Positions 31,223-40,132 of a DNA stretch of 64,000 nucleotides are shown in pieces. The DNA lies in contig NZ_SOBR01000006.1 of assembly GCF_004364315.1 (NCBI RefSeq), positions 1 through 64,000 of the forward strand. The letters are read 5' to 3'. The translations under genes were made by a program, and so were the position numbers. The stretch's first letter is position 1. Each line of letters begins with the position of its first letter. A model generated the notes under the pieces. That model was not told where the DNA came from. It did not search any database and saw only the letters and a list, made by a program, of their open reading frames with translations. The DNA comes from Chromohalobacter marismortui. GTDB taxonomy: Bacteria > Pseudomonadota > Gammaproteobacteria > Pseudomonadales > Halomonadaceae.

Positions 31223-32887
31223 ATGACGACTCAACGAGATTACGACTACATCATCGTCGGGGCGGGATCGGCCGGCTGCGTGCTGGCCGACCGACTCACC
31301 GCCGATGGCGAATCCCGGGTGTTGCTGCTCGAAGCCGGCCCCCGCGATCGCTCATGGACCATCGACATGCCGGCCGCCATGGGGGCGGCCATCGATGGAC
31401 CACGCTTCAACTGGCACTATTGGTCGGGGCCCGAGCCCTACCTCGACGGACGGCGCATCGCCACGCCACGTGGGCGCACGCTGGGCGGCTCGTCGTCGAT
31501 CAACGGCATGGTGTACATCCGCGGTCACGCCCGCGATTACGATGCCTGGGAAGACGCCGGCTGTCCCGGCTGGGGTTACCGGCACGTCTTGCCCTACTTT
31601 CGCCGCGCCGAGACCCACGAACTGGGCGCCGATGCCTACCACGGCGAGACGGGGCCGTTGCATGTCAGTGCCGGACGCCCCGAGGATCCCCTGGCGAAAG
31701 CCTTCCTGGCCGCCGGCGAAGAAGCCGGCTACGCCACCAGCGACGACCTCAACGGCTATCGTCAGGAAGGCTTCGGCCGCGTCGATCGCACGACGCGCGC
31801 GGGCAGGCGCTGGAGCACCGCGCGTGGCTACCTGGCGCGCGCCGAGACGCGCGCCAACCTGACGGTCATGACCCATGCGCTGGCGCAGCGCGTGCTGATC
31901 GGCGAGACCGGTGCCGAAGGCATCGAATATCGCCACGCCGACACGCTGCACCGGGCACGCGCCACCCGCGAGGTCATCCTGGCAGGCGGCGCCATCAACA
32001 GCCCCCAGTTGCTGATGCTCTCCGGCATCGGCCCCGACGACGAACTGACCCGCTGGGGCATCCCTCGCGTGCATACGCTCGAGGGCGTGGGCCGCCGCCT
32101 CAGCGACCACCCGGACACCGTCGTGGCATATCGCTGTCGCCGGCCGGTCTCGCATGCCCCCTGGACCCACGCTCCCCGCAAGTGGTGGCTGGGCATGCGC
32201 TGGTTCCTCGACCGGCGCGGCCTCGCGGCGAGCAACCAGTTCGATGCCGGCGCCTTCATCCGCTCGCGGGCAGGGGTCGAGCATCCCGACATCCAGTTGA
32301 CGTTCATGTCTCTGGCCATCGCGCCCGGCACCACCGAAAGCCTGCGCGAGCATGCATTCCAGGTGCACATCGACTTGATGCGCCCCACGAGCATGGGCCG
32401 CCTGCGCCTCAGGAGCGCGGACCCCGCACAGGCGCCGGAGATCGTCTTCAACTACCTGGCCACCGAGCGCGACCGCGCCGACATGCGCGCGGCCGTGCGT
32501 CGCGTCAGGGAACTGATCGAGCAGCCGGCATTCGCGGATTTGCGGGGCGAGGAAATCTCCCCCGGTGCCGACTGCCAGAGCGATGAGGCGCTGGATGCCT
32601 GGGCGCGCGCCACCACCGAAACCGGCTATCACGCCGCCGGCACCTGCAAGATGGGGCCGGCCGACGATCCGGAGGCCGTGGTCGACCCCGAGCTTAGCGT
32701 GCATGGCATCAATGGTCTGCGCGTGGTCGATGCCTCGATCATGCCTCGCGTGGTCAGCGGCAACACCAATGCGCCGACCGTCATGATCGCCGAAAAGGCC
32801 AGCGACATGATCCTCGGCCACGCGCCGCCGGCGCCCTCGGATGCGCCCTTCTGGCTGCATGACGACTGGCAACACCAGCAACGTTGA
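31223..32887 (+). CDS. GMC family FAD oxidoreductase (choline dehydrogenase-like)
   Basis: This 554-residue GMC oxidoreductase has the FAD motif 'YIIVGAGSAGCVLADRLT' at residues 9-26, GMC signature 1 'GRTLGGSSSINGMVYIRGH' near 88, signature 2 'GAINSPQLLMLSGIGP' near 258, and the active-site His region 'YHAAGTCKMG' near 471. It resembles choline dehydrogenase BetA and would oxidise a primary alcohol to an aldehyde, with the aldehyde dehydrogenase two genes on completing oxidation. AGGATG precedes the ATG. Confidence 0.9.
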   Translation: MTTQRDYDYIIVGAGSAGCVLADRLTADGESRVLLLEAGPRDRSWTIDMPAAMGAAIDGPRFNWHYWSGPEPYLDGRRIATPRGRTLGGSSSINGMVYIRGHARDYDAWEDAGCPGWGYRHVLPYFRRAETHELGADAYHGETGPLHVSAGRPEDPLAKAFLAAGEEAGYATSDDLNGYRQEGFGRVDRTTRAGRRWSTARGYLARAETRANLTVMTHALAQRVLIGETGAEGIEYRHADTLHRARATREVILAGGAINSPQLLMLSGIGPDDELTRWGIPRVHTLEGVGRRLSDHPDTVVAYRCRRPVSHAPWTHAPRKWWLGMRWFLDRRGLAASNQFDAGAFIRSRAGVEHPDIQLTFMSLAIAPGTTESLREHAFQVHIDLMRPTSMGRLRLRSADPAQAPEIVFNYLATERDRADMRAAVRRVRELIEQPAFADLRGEEISPGADCQSDEALDAWARATTETGYHAAGTCKMGPADDPEAVVDPELSVHGINGLRVVDASIMPRVVSGNTNAPTVMIAEKASDMILGHAPPAPSDAPFWLHDDWQHQQR

Positions 32888-32899
32888 GGAGGACATGCC

Positions 32900-33853
32900 A
32901 TGACCGCGACGCCATTCAAGGTCGTGATCGACAGCCACCAGCGGCTATCGAGCGCTATCTACCAGATCGCGTTGGTCGCCGCCGATGGTGCCGCCCTGCC
33001 GCCGGCCCCGGCGGGCGCTCATCTCGAGGTGCGCCTGCCCAATGGCCTGATACGTCACTATTCGCTGCTGGACGACGCGCGTCACGGCCGCTATCGCATC
33101 GGCGTGCTGCATGACCCGGCATCCCGCGGGGGCTCCGCCTTTCTGGCCGAGCAGGCAAGCGTCGGTACGCGGCTGCGCGTCTCTGCGCCCCGGGACCGCT
33201 TTCCCCTCGCCGACGACCGGCGGCACTACCGGCTGATCGGGGGCGGGATCGGCATCACGCCGCTCGTCGCCATGGCGCGCCAACTCGTCGAGCGGGGCGA
33301 TGCGGTCGAGGTGCATTATCTGGTACGTCACCGGGACGAGGCGGCGTTCCTCGACGAACTTCGCGCGTTCCTGCCCGCATCGCAGTTGCACCTGCATGCC
33401 TCCGCCACGCAGGGAAGGCTCGCCCCGCGTGCGCTGCTGGGCGACTACACGCCGGAGACCGGCGTCTATGCCTGTGGCCCCGAAGGCCTGCTGGACGCCT
33501 TGACCGACGCGGCACAGGCGTGGCCCCCGGGCGCACTGCAAATGGAACGCTTCCGCGGCGCATCGCAAGCGCCGGCAGCGCGTACCACGCCTTGTCGGAT
33601 CGAGCTCGCGCGCAGCGACAAGCAGTTCACGCTCGCCGAGGACGAAACCCTGCTCGACGGTCTGGCGCGCGCCGGTGCGGCGCCGGACAGCCTGTGCTGC
33701 GAAGGCGCCTGCGGCACCTGCGGCATCCCCGTGCTCGAAGGCGAGGTCGAGCATCGCGACGTTCTTCAGTCCGATGCCGAAAAAGCCACCAACGACATCA
33801 TTTACGTCTGCGTTTCGCGCCCCAAGGGGGAGCGCCTGGTGCTCGACCTGTAA
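32900..33853 (+). CDS. Flavin/2Fe-2S oxidoreductase (GbcB/CntB/VanB-like reductase)
   Basis: This 317-residue phthalate-dioxygenase-reductase type protein has an FMN-binding barrel ('RHYSLLDD' near residue 52), an NAD domain ('LIGGGIGITPLVAMARQL' near 112, 'YACGPEGLLDAL' near 192), and a C-terminal plant-type ferredoxin with 'CCEGACGTCGIPVLEG' and a fourth Cys in 'IYVCVSRP'. It would pass electrons from NADH to the Rieske oxygenase of the same operon. AGGAGG precedes the ATG. Confidence 0.92.
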   Translation: MTATPFKVVIDSHQRLSSAIYQIALVAADGAALPPAPAGAHLEVRLPNGLIRHYSLLDDARHGRYRIGVLHDPASRGGSAFLAEQASVGTRLRVSAPRDRFPLADDRRHYRLIGGGIGITPLVAMARQLVERGDAVEVHYLVRHRDEAAFLDELRAFLPASQLHLHASATQGRLAPRALLGDYTPETGVYACGPEGLLDALTDAAQAWPPGALQMERFRGASQAPAARTTPCRIELARSDKQFTLAEDETLLDGLARAGAAPDSLCCEGACGTCGIPVLEGEVEHRDVLQSDAEKATNDIIYVCVSRPKGERLVLDL

Positions 33854-33904
33854 GGTCGGCGCGAGCGCTTTCCACGCCCATTCGACAACCGCCAAGGTAT
33901 GGTC

Positions 33905-35419
33905 ATGTCTTCCACCTCTATGTCTTCCCCTCCCACGCCTCCCACTCACGCCGACTGGCAACACCGTGCCGCCACCCTCTCGCTGGAGGGCGCCGCCTAC
34001 ATCGACGGTCACCGCTATGTGACGCGCCAGGGTGAATCCCTCGCGTCGATCAACCCCATGACGGGCACGTCGCTGACGGCGATCGCGGCCTGCGGCCCGG
34101 CGGATATCGACGTCGCGGTCGACGCGGCACGCCGCGCGTTCGAGCTCGGTGCCTGGTCACGTGCCGAGCCGACGACACGCCGCCGGGGCCTGCAGGCGCT
34201 CGCCGCGCAGGTGCGCGACCACGCCGAGGAACTGGCCCTGCTCGACAGCCTGGAGGTCGGCAAGTGCATCCACGAAGCCCTGGACGACGTCGAGGAGGCG
34301 GCCCTGCTCTTCGACTGGTTCGGCGAGCTCCAGGACAAATGCTACGACCAGCTCGCGCCCAGTCCTAATAACGTACAAGCCACGGTGGCCCACGAGCCCC
34401 TCGGCGTCGTCGCCACCGTGGTCCCGTGGAACTTTCCCCTGCATAACGCGGCGGTGAAACTGGCGCCCGCGCTGGCCGCCGGCAACAGCGTGGTGCTCAA
34501 GCCCGCCGAGGAGTCGTCGCTCTCCGCGCTGCGCCTGGCGGAACTCGCGACCCAGGCCGGCCTTCCGCCCGGGGTGCTCAATGTCGTACCGGGATACGGA
34601 CATGTCGCCGGCGAAGCGTTGGGTCGGCATGCGGGTGTCGACGCGCTCGGCTTCACCGGCTCCACCGAAATCGGCAAACGCTTTCTGGTCTACTCGGGCG
34701 AATCCAACATGAAACCCGTATGGCTGGAATGCGGCGGCAAGAGTCCGCATCTGGTGTTCGACGATTGCCCCGATCTGGAGGCCGCCGTGGACAACGCCGT
34801 GGCCGGTATCTTCACCAACGCCGGCCAGGTCTGCTCGGCGCATTCGCGCCTGTTGCTGCAAGAGGGCATCGCCGAGCGCTTTCTCGAGGCCCTGCAGGCA
34901 CGTATCGCGACGCTCGTGCCGGGAGACCCGCTCGATCCGGCGACGACGCTCGGCCCGCTCGTCAGCCAGGCACAGTTCGACAAGGTCCGCGACTACCTGG
35001 CGGTCGGCAAGCATGAGGCCACCCTGTTGTGCGGCGGCGAGACGCTGCAGGCGGCGGGCGGTGCCTTGTTCGTCGCCCCCACGGTATTCATCGATGTCGA
35101 ACCGCATCACCGGCTCTTCCAGGAGGAGATTTTCGGTCCCGTGCTCAGCGTGACGCGCTTCAGCGACGAGCGCCAGGGCGTGACATTGGCCAATGCCAGC
35201 CAGTATGGTTTGGCAGCGTCCCTGTGGACCGCCGACCTGGGACGCGCCCATCGCCTGTGCGATGCCCTGCAGGCCGGCACCGTGACGGTCAATGGCGTCG
35301 ATGCCGTCAGCCCGCAGACGCCTTTCGGCGGCATGAAGCAATCCGGCATCGGCCGTGACTACGCGCTGGCCGGCATGCACAAATACATGGCGCTCAAGAC
35401 GCGCTGGATCCACTATTGA
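33905..35419 (+). CDS. Aldehyde dehydrogenase (BetB-like)
   Basis: This 504-residue NAD(P)-dependent aldehyde dehydrogenase has 'VVPWNFPLHNAAVKLAPAL' near residue 175, the general-base Glu in 'LECGGKSPHLVFD' near 278, and the catalytic Cys in 'FTNAGQVCSAHSRLL' near 312. It is similar in layout to betaine-aldehyde and gamma-aminobutyraldehyde dehydrogenases. The start at 33905 sits 7 bases from AAGG; an ATG two codons upstream is too close. It probably oxidises the aldehyde made by the GMC enzyme or released by the oxygenase. Confidence 0.9.
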   Translation: MSSTSMSSPPTPPTHADWQHRAATLSLEGAAYIDGHRYVTRQGESLASINPMTGTSLTAIAACGPADIDVAVDAARRAFELGAWSRAEPTTRRRGLQALAAQVRDHAEELALLDSLEVGKCIHEALDDVEEAALLFDWFGELQDKCYDQLAPSPNNVQATVAHEPLGVVATVVPWNFPLHNAAVKLAPALAAGNSVVLKPAEESSLSALRLAELATQAGLPPGVLNVVPGYGHVAGEALGRHAGVDALGFTGSTEIGKRFLVYSGESNMKPVWLECGGKSPHLVFDDCPDLEAAVDNAVAGIFTNAGQVCSAHSRLLLQEGIAERFLEALQARIATLVPGDPLDPATTLGPLVSQAQFDKVRDYLAVGKHEATLLCGGETLQAAGGALFVAPTVFIDVEPHHRLFQEEIFGPVLSVTRFSDERQGVTLANASQYGLAASLWTADLGRAHRLCDALQAGTVTVNGVDAVSPQTPFGGMKQSGIGRDYALAGMHKYMALKTRWIHY

Positions 35420-35454
35420 TGGCCTCGGTTTCGCCATCGCCACAGGAGCGAGAC

Positions 35455-36189
35455 ATGACGACCGCTACCGAGCTTCCCGGTACCCTCCGCGAACAGCTGG
35501 CCTGCGCGTTCCGCTGGCTGGCTCGCCTCGACATGCACGAAGGCGTCGCCAATCACTGCAGCCTGGCCACCCAGGCGGACGGCAGGCGCTTTCTGGTCAA
35601 CCCCGAAGGGCGTCATTTCGCGGAAATGCGTGCCAGCGACCTCGTCGAGGTGGATGCCAGCGCCGCACAACGTCCCGAATCCATCGACCCCACCGCCTGG
35701 GCCATTCACGGCGCCATGCACCGCCAGGGCCGCGGCGTGGGGTGCGTGATGCATGCCCACTCGCTCTACGCCACCGCCCTGGCCTGCCTGGAGACACCGG
35801 AGCTGCCCCCGGTGGAACAGAACGCCATGCGCTTCTTCGAGCGGGTGCACATCGATACCGGATTCGATGGCATGGGACTCGACGAAGAAGCGGAACGCCT
35901 CGGCAAGCTGGCCGGCACGGCACCGATCCTGCTGCTCGGCAATCATGGCGTGGTCGCCACCGGCCACGACGTCGCCGAAGCCTTCGACCACCTCTATTAC
36001 TTCGAGCGTGCCTGCCGCTCCTATCTGGTGGCCCGTGCCAGCGGCCTTCCCGTGCGTCCTGTCGCGCCCGAAGTCGCACGCAAGACCGCCCAGCAATGGG
36101 AAGACTATCTGGCACAAGGCTCGGCGCACATGCACCTTGCCGCCTTGATGCGCCTGCTCGACCGCGACGCCCCCGATTACCGTGATTGA
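35455..36189 (+). CDS. Class II aldolase/adducin family protein
   Basis: This 244-residue protein of the fuculose-phosphate aldolase/adducin fold has the metal-binding pair 'MHAHSLYATAL' near residue 100 and a third His in 'LLLGNHGVVATGHD' near 165. The family includes aldolases, epimerases, dehydratases and decarboxylases, so the reaction is open. An aldolase-type enzyme is not part of known choline, glycine betaine or carnitine routes. An AGGAGCG ribosome site supports the ATG at 35455. The final codons overlap the regulator gene. Confidence 0.85.
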   Translation: MTTATELPGTLREQLACAFRWLARLDMHEGVANHCSLATQADGRRFLVNPEGRHFAEMRASDLVEVDASAAQRPESIDPTAWAIHGAMHRQGRGVGCVMHAHSLYATALACLETPELPPVEQNAMRFFERVHIDTGFDGMGLDEEAERLGKLAGTAPILLLGNHGVVATGHDVAEAFDHLYYFERACRSYLVARASGLPVRPVAPEVARKTAQQWEDYLAQGSAHMHLAALMRLLDRDAPDYRD

Positions 36190-37195
36190 CACGCGACGCC
36201 CGACGCCCGGGCCGGAGCGCATCGCGATCCTGCTGATGCCGCAGTTTTCCTTTGCCGGTCTGGGGGCGATGCTGGACCCGCTGTTCATCGTCAACTGGCT
36301 GACCCAGGAATCGCGCTTCAAGTGGCAGTTGCTGGGCAGCGATGCCACGGTCGCCGCCTCCAACGGCGTCCCCCTGAACGTGGATACCGAGTGGCCGGCA
36401 CCAGCCGATCTGGACAGCGTGTTCGTCCTCGCCAGTTTCGAGACCAAGACGTATACCGGCGACAAGCGCATCGCCATGTGGCTGCGCCAGTGTGCGGCGG
36501 CCGGGGTGGCATTGGGCGGCATCGAGATGGGCAGCGAAGTACTGGCCGCAGCGGGCGTGCTCGACGAGCATCAGGTGGCCGTGCACTGGGATAATCTGGA
36601 AGGCTTTCGCGAGCTTTATCCACGCATCCAGGCCACCAGCGACCTCTATCGCATCGCCGGCCAGCGGCTGAGCTGCGCCGGTGGCACCGCCGTGCTCGAC
36701 ATGATGTTCGCCTGGCTCACGCCACGTGTGGAGCCGCCCTACATGGAGGAATTGCGCAATCACTTGCTGGAACGCCGCCAGCGTCGCGACGACAGCGAAC
36801 AGTTGTCGGCGGCCCCCGAGCACCATGTCGAGACGTCGGCGCAGTTGCGCAAGGTGATTCGCACCATGCGCCGCACCCTGGAAACCCCGCTCTCGGCACC
36901 GGCGCTGGCCGCCCTCGTGGGGCTCTCGCCGCGCCAGCTCGAGCGGCGCTTCAAGGCCGAGCTCGGCGTCACGCCGATTCGTTATTACCTGTGGCTGCGT
37001 ATCAATCGCGCGCATCGACTACTGCAGCAGACCGACCTGAGCGTGGCAGAGGTCGCCAATTGCGCCGGCTTCGGCTCTCTGGAGCATTTCTCCCGTGCCT
37101 ACCGGCGCTTCTTCGGCTGCGCGCCCAGCGACGACCGCCTGCAGTCGCGAGACGCCCCGGTGGTCCCGGTGCGACTCTTTCCGATCAAGCGCTGA
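36182..37195 (+). CDS. GATase1-AraC family regulator (GbdR/CdhR-like)
   Basis: The 337-residue regulator joins an N-terminal DJ-1/PfpI (class I glutamine amidotransferase-like) sensor domain (residues about 12-190) to a C-terminal AraC DNA-binding domain with two helix-turn-helix motifs ('LSAPALAALVGLSPRQLERRF' and 'SVAEVANCAGFGSLEHFSRAYRRFF'). This architecture is shared by GbdR, CdhR and SouR, which sense glycine betaine/dimethylglycine, carnitine and sarcosine. It starts with GTG, overlapping the aldolase gene, and is last in the operon it probably activates. This is the strongest clue that the cluster handles a betaine. Confidence 0.9.
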   Translation: MIDTRRPTPGPERIAILLMPQFSFAGLGAMLDPLFIVNWLTQESRFKWQLLGSDATVAASNGVPLNVDTEWPAPADLDSVFVLASFETKTYTGDKRIAMWLRQCAAAGVALGGIEMGSEVLAAAGVLDEHQVAVHWDNLEGFRELYPRIQATSDLYRIAGQRLSCAGGTAVLDMMFAWLTPRVEPPYMEELRNHLLERRQRRDDSEQLSAAPEHHVETSAQLRKVIRTMRRTLETPLSAPALAALVGLSPRQLERRFKAELGVTPIRYYLWLRINRAHRLLQQTDLSVAEVANCAGFGSLEHFSRAYRRFFGCAPSDDRLQSRDAPVVPVRLFPIKR

Positions 37196-37207
37196 GGGCA
37201 CTCACCA

Positions 37208-39064
37208 TCATGACGTCGAGGCGTCGTCATCCGCAGGATGGAGACCCAACACTTCGGGAATGGTTTGCCGTACATAGCGGCCCGGCGCGGGTTCGATGGG
37301 GACCAACTCGCCATCGCCGGGGTGGCGCGCCGCCACGCTCTTGTCGGGATCGGCGTAGCGGTTGTCGGTCATCCAGGCCTGCCAGTGCGGCCACCAGGAG
37401 CCCTCGTTAAAGGTCGCTTCCTCGAGCCAGGCATCGGGGTCGTCGGGGATCTCGTCATGCGTCCAATAACCGTACTTGCGTTTCGCCGGTGGATTGACGA
37501 TCCCCGCGATGTGCCCGGCCCCCCCCAACACGAAGGTGCTAGGTCCCTTGGGCAGGCGAGCCCCCAGGTAGCTGCTTCGCCATTTGGCGATGTGATCGTC
37601 GCGCGCAGAGACGAAGTAGCTCGGTGTCGACACCTTGCGCAGGTCGATCTTGACGCCATCCAGCTCTATGCCGCCGGATTGAGCGAGACGATTCTCGCGA
37701 TACATGTGACGCAGGTACCAACCGTGCGTGCCTGCCGGCAGGTTGGTGCCATCGCTGTTCCAATACAGCAGGTCGAAGGCTGCCGGCGCCTCACCCTTGA
37801 GATAATTGCTGATGTAGAACGACCAGAAAAGGTCGTTCTCACGTAGCAAGTTGAACGAGAAGGCCATGGCACGGCCATCGAGATAGCCGTCACGCGCGAG
37901 TTGGCGCTCGATGCCGGCCAGCACCGGCTCACTGAGAAAGACACCGATTTCGCCGGGATCGCTGAAATCCTGCAGCGTCGCCATGTAGGTGACCGAGCGG
38001 ACCTTGCGTCCGCGCCGGCTGCTGGTCAGATAGGCGACCGTGGTCGCCGCCAGCGTGCCACCGATGCAATAGCTCAACAGGTTGACGGACTTCTCGCCGC
38101 AGGCTTGCTCGATGGCTGCCATCGCGGCGATCGGCCCCGACTGCATGTAATCGGCCCAGGTCACATGGCGCTGCTCGGGCCCGGGGTTGCGCCAGGAAAT
38201 CATGAATACCGTATGGCCCTGCGCCACCAGCCACTTCACCAGCGAGTTATCCGGACGCAAGTCAAGCACGTAATACTTGTTGATCCAGGGGGGGACGATC
38301 AACAGTGGCGTCTTGAAGACCTCGTCGGTACTCGGATGATACTGGATCAGCTGCATCAACTCGTTTTCGAAGATCACCTCGCCCGGCGTAATGGCCAGGT
38401 TTTCTCCTAGCCGGAAGGCACTTCGATCACTCATCGCCACATTGAGGCCTTCGGCGGAATTGGCCAGATCCTCACGCAGTCGCTTGATCCCCTCGACGAG
38501 ATTCTGTCCACGCGTTTCGAGGGTCTTGCGTACCACTTCAGGGTTGGTGGAGACGAAGTTGCTCGGCGCCAGCGCATTGACGTATTGCCGCGCGTAGAAT
38601 TCAAGCTGATGGCGCGTCTCGGGCGTCAAACCGCCCAGATGCGTCAACAACTCGTTGACGGCACGCACGAACAGCAAATACTGCTGCAAGATATAATGAT
38701 AAAAGGGATGGGAATGCCAGGCATCGTCCCGAAAGCGTCGATCCTCGGGACTCGGCTCGATCACTGCTGGAGGGCGCTCACCCATGAGTTCCCGCAGGGT
38801 ATTTTGCCACACGCGTAACTGATCCTGGGCCAGACGCATCTGCACGGTATACACCGCCGGCGCATTGACGACCATGGCCTCGGCACCAATACGCAGGCTC
38901 TCTTGCATGTCGGCATACACCGACGCGCCAGCGTCGCTGGGCCATAGACGATTGAAGGCCTCTTGCATGAGGGCTTGGTATTGCTCACCGAACGCACTCA
39001 CCTGGCGCTGCCAGGCGTGCGGGTCACCGAAGACATCCTCGCCCTCTTCAGGCCCTTGCCACAT
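37208..39064 (-). CDS. phaC: Class I poly(3-hydroxyalkanoate) polymerase PhaC
   Basis: This 618-residue enzyme polymerises hydroxyacyl-CoA into PHA granules. The alpha/beta-hydrolase core shows the lipase-like box 'SYCIGGTLA' (Cys near residue 332), Asp in 'VSARDDHIAKW' and His in 'GGAGHIAGIVNPP'. The first box residue is Ser rather than the usual Gly (G-x-C-x-G-G). Size fits class I, which works without PhaE or PhaR. A GGGGGAG ribosome site precedes the ATG. A phasin gene lies 95 bp upstream on the same strand; the two are probably co-transcribed. It converges with the AraC-type regulator, with only 12 bp between stops. Confidence 0.95.
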   Translation of the reverse strand: MWQGPEEGEDVFGDPHAWQRQVSAFGEQYQALMQEAFNRLWPSDAGASVYADMQESLRIGAEAMVVNAPAVYTVQMRLAQDQLRVWQNTLRELMGERPPAVIEPSPEDRRFRDDAWHSHPFYHYILQQYLLFVRAVNELLTHLGGLTPETRHQLEFYARQYVNALAPSNFVSTNPEVVRKTLETRGQNLVEGIKRLREDLANSAEGLNVAMSDRSAFRLGENLAITPGEVIFENELMQLIQYHPSTDEVFKTPLLIVPPWINKYYVLDLRPDNSLVKWLVAQGHTVFMISWRNPGPEQRHVTWADYMQSGPIAAMAAIEQACGEKSVNLLSYCIGGTLAATTVAYLTSSRRGRKVRSVTYMATLQDFSDPGEIGVFLSEPVLAGIERQLARDGYLDGRAMAFSFNLLRENDLFWSFYISNYLKGEAPAAFDLLYWNSDGTNLPAGTHGWYLRHMYRENRLAQSGGIELDGVKIDLRKVSTPSYFVSARDDHIAKWRSSYLGARLPKGPSTFVLGGAGHIAGIVNPPAKRKYGYWTHDEIPDDPDAWLEEATFNEGSWWPHWQAWMTDNRYADPDKSVAARHPGDGELVPIEPAPGRYVRQTIPEVLGLHPADDDASTS

Positions 39065-39159
39065 ACGTCATCTCCCCCGCATAGCACAACGGTTCACGCC
39101 CCTGTGCGCCGTCGGCAGCCGCTATGCTTCGCGACTGCCGGGAGCACGGCACGAGATGT

Positions 39160-39597
39160 TTACTGTTTGCTGCTACCGCGTGAAGAAGACGATTGGCTAT
39201 TGCTGCTCGCCGCCTTGGCGGGTTCGGATGCCGCCTTCATGTTTTCTGATGCCTGATCGGCGGCCTGTTGCCCTGTTTCCGACACCATCTCTTCCAGGTC
39301 GGCCTTGAACTTCAGGCTGATGTCGGCCATCGCACGGGCGTCTTCGAGCATTTGCTTGGACAGCGAATTCAGCATGTCGGCCTGTTGCGCGGTGAAATCG
39401 CGTGCGTCATCGGCGTCCTTGACCTCGGAGGCCGCCCGCATACGCTCCACGCCCAACTGGCTATAGCGCTTCATGGCATCGAGCTGGTATTCGGTCATTC
39501 GCTCCATGTTGTCCAGCATCAGACCGTTGAACTTGCGCATGGGCTCGAAAAAGCCACGCGTCTGTTCTGAAAAGGCACCAAACATTTTGTCCTGCAT
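39160..39597 (-). CDS. phaP: Phasin family protein
   Basis: This 145-residue, mostly helical amphipathic protein is predicted to coat PHA granules. The N-terminal 'FSEQTRGFFEPMRKFNGLMLDNMERM' region and the heptad-like middle are typical of the phasin_2/TIGR01841 type; the C-terminal 35 residues are low-complexity Ala/Lys/Ser with a run of serines ('SSNSQSSSSRGSSK'), suggesting a flexible tail. It lies immediately upstream of phaC. Confidence 0.88.
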   Translation of the reverse strand: MQDKMFGAFSEQTRGFFEPMRKFNGLMLDNMERMTEYQLDAMKRYSQLGVERMRAASEVKDADDARDFTAQQADMLNSLSKQMLEDARAMADISLKFKADLEEMVSETGQQAADQASENMKAASEPAKAASSNSQSSSSRGSSKQ

Positions 39598-39703
39598 GAC
39601 GGATTCCTCCTGGAGGATCTAAGGCAAGGCCAGTGCACTTATGCTGCACTGCACAAAGGATAGCCTCCCCCCTCTTGGCTTGCAATTGCCATATGTCAAG
39701 ACC

Positions 39704-39994
39704 CTAGGACTTTTTTCGTTTCGAATTGTGTGACTCTGCGCCACCCTGTGCATCGGCCTGGCGCAGCATATCCATCAACATCTGCTGATAATGGCCGAAG
39801 CTGGCGACACCCTGTGCCATGCCCTGCTGCTGGAAGGGCTGCATGAGGCTCCAGGGGTCATAGCCCTCCACCCCGGCTTCCATCTGCTGGCGGATGTGGG
39901 CCATGAGCTCCTGCTGAAAGGTTTCGACATCCGGCAGCCCCATCGCCTGTCGGAATTCAGCAGGGGTAAGATCGAATTCGACATGTACTTTCAT
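39704..39994 (-). CDS. DUF6489-like small protein near the PHA genes
   Basis: This 96-residue protein starts 'MKVHVEFDLTPAEFRQAMGLPD' and includes 'PWSLMQPFQQQGMAQ', with a basic tail (SKRKKS). I believe it matches DUF6489, a family of unknown function that I recall being found near PHA genes. The ATG at 39994 follows a GGGAGCG ribosome site; a longer frame upstream crosses the aroC terminator and is rejected. It is separated from the phasin gene by 106 bp on the same strand. A role as a granule-associated or regulatory protein is inference from position. Confidence 0.7.
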   Translation of the reverse strand: MKVHVEFDLTPAEFRQAMGLPDVETFQQELMAHIRQQMEAGVEGYDPWSLMQPFQQQGMAQGVASFGHYQQMLMDMLRQADAQGGAESHNSKRKKS

Positions 39995-40061
39995 GAGACG
40001 CTCCCATTGCTGGCTCCTTTCAGTGTAGCGAGCCTGGCGCAAAACGAGCGTCATCGCTACG

Positions 40062-40088
40062 AAAAAGCCCGCCTGGGCAAGGCGGGCT
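40062..40088 (-). terminator. Terminator of aroC
   Basis: GCCCGCC-TTGCCCA-GGCGGGC on the minus strand is followed by TTTTTC, 45 bp past the aroC stop. It marks the end of prmB-aroC and implies that the DUF6489-like gene has its own promoter. Confidence 0.85.
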
Positions 40089-40132
40089 ACGTGATGCATG
40101 ACGCTCATCAGGCAAGGGGAACAAGACGGCAT

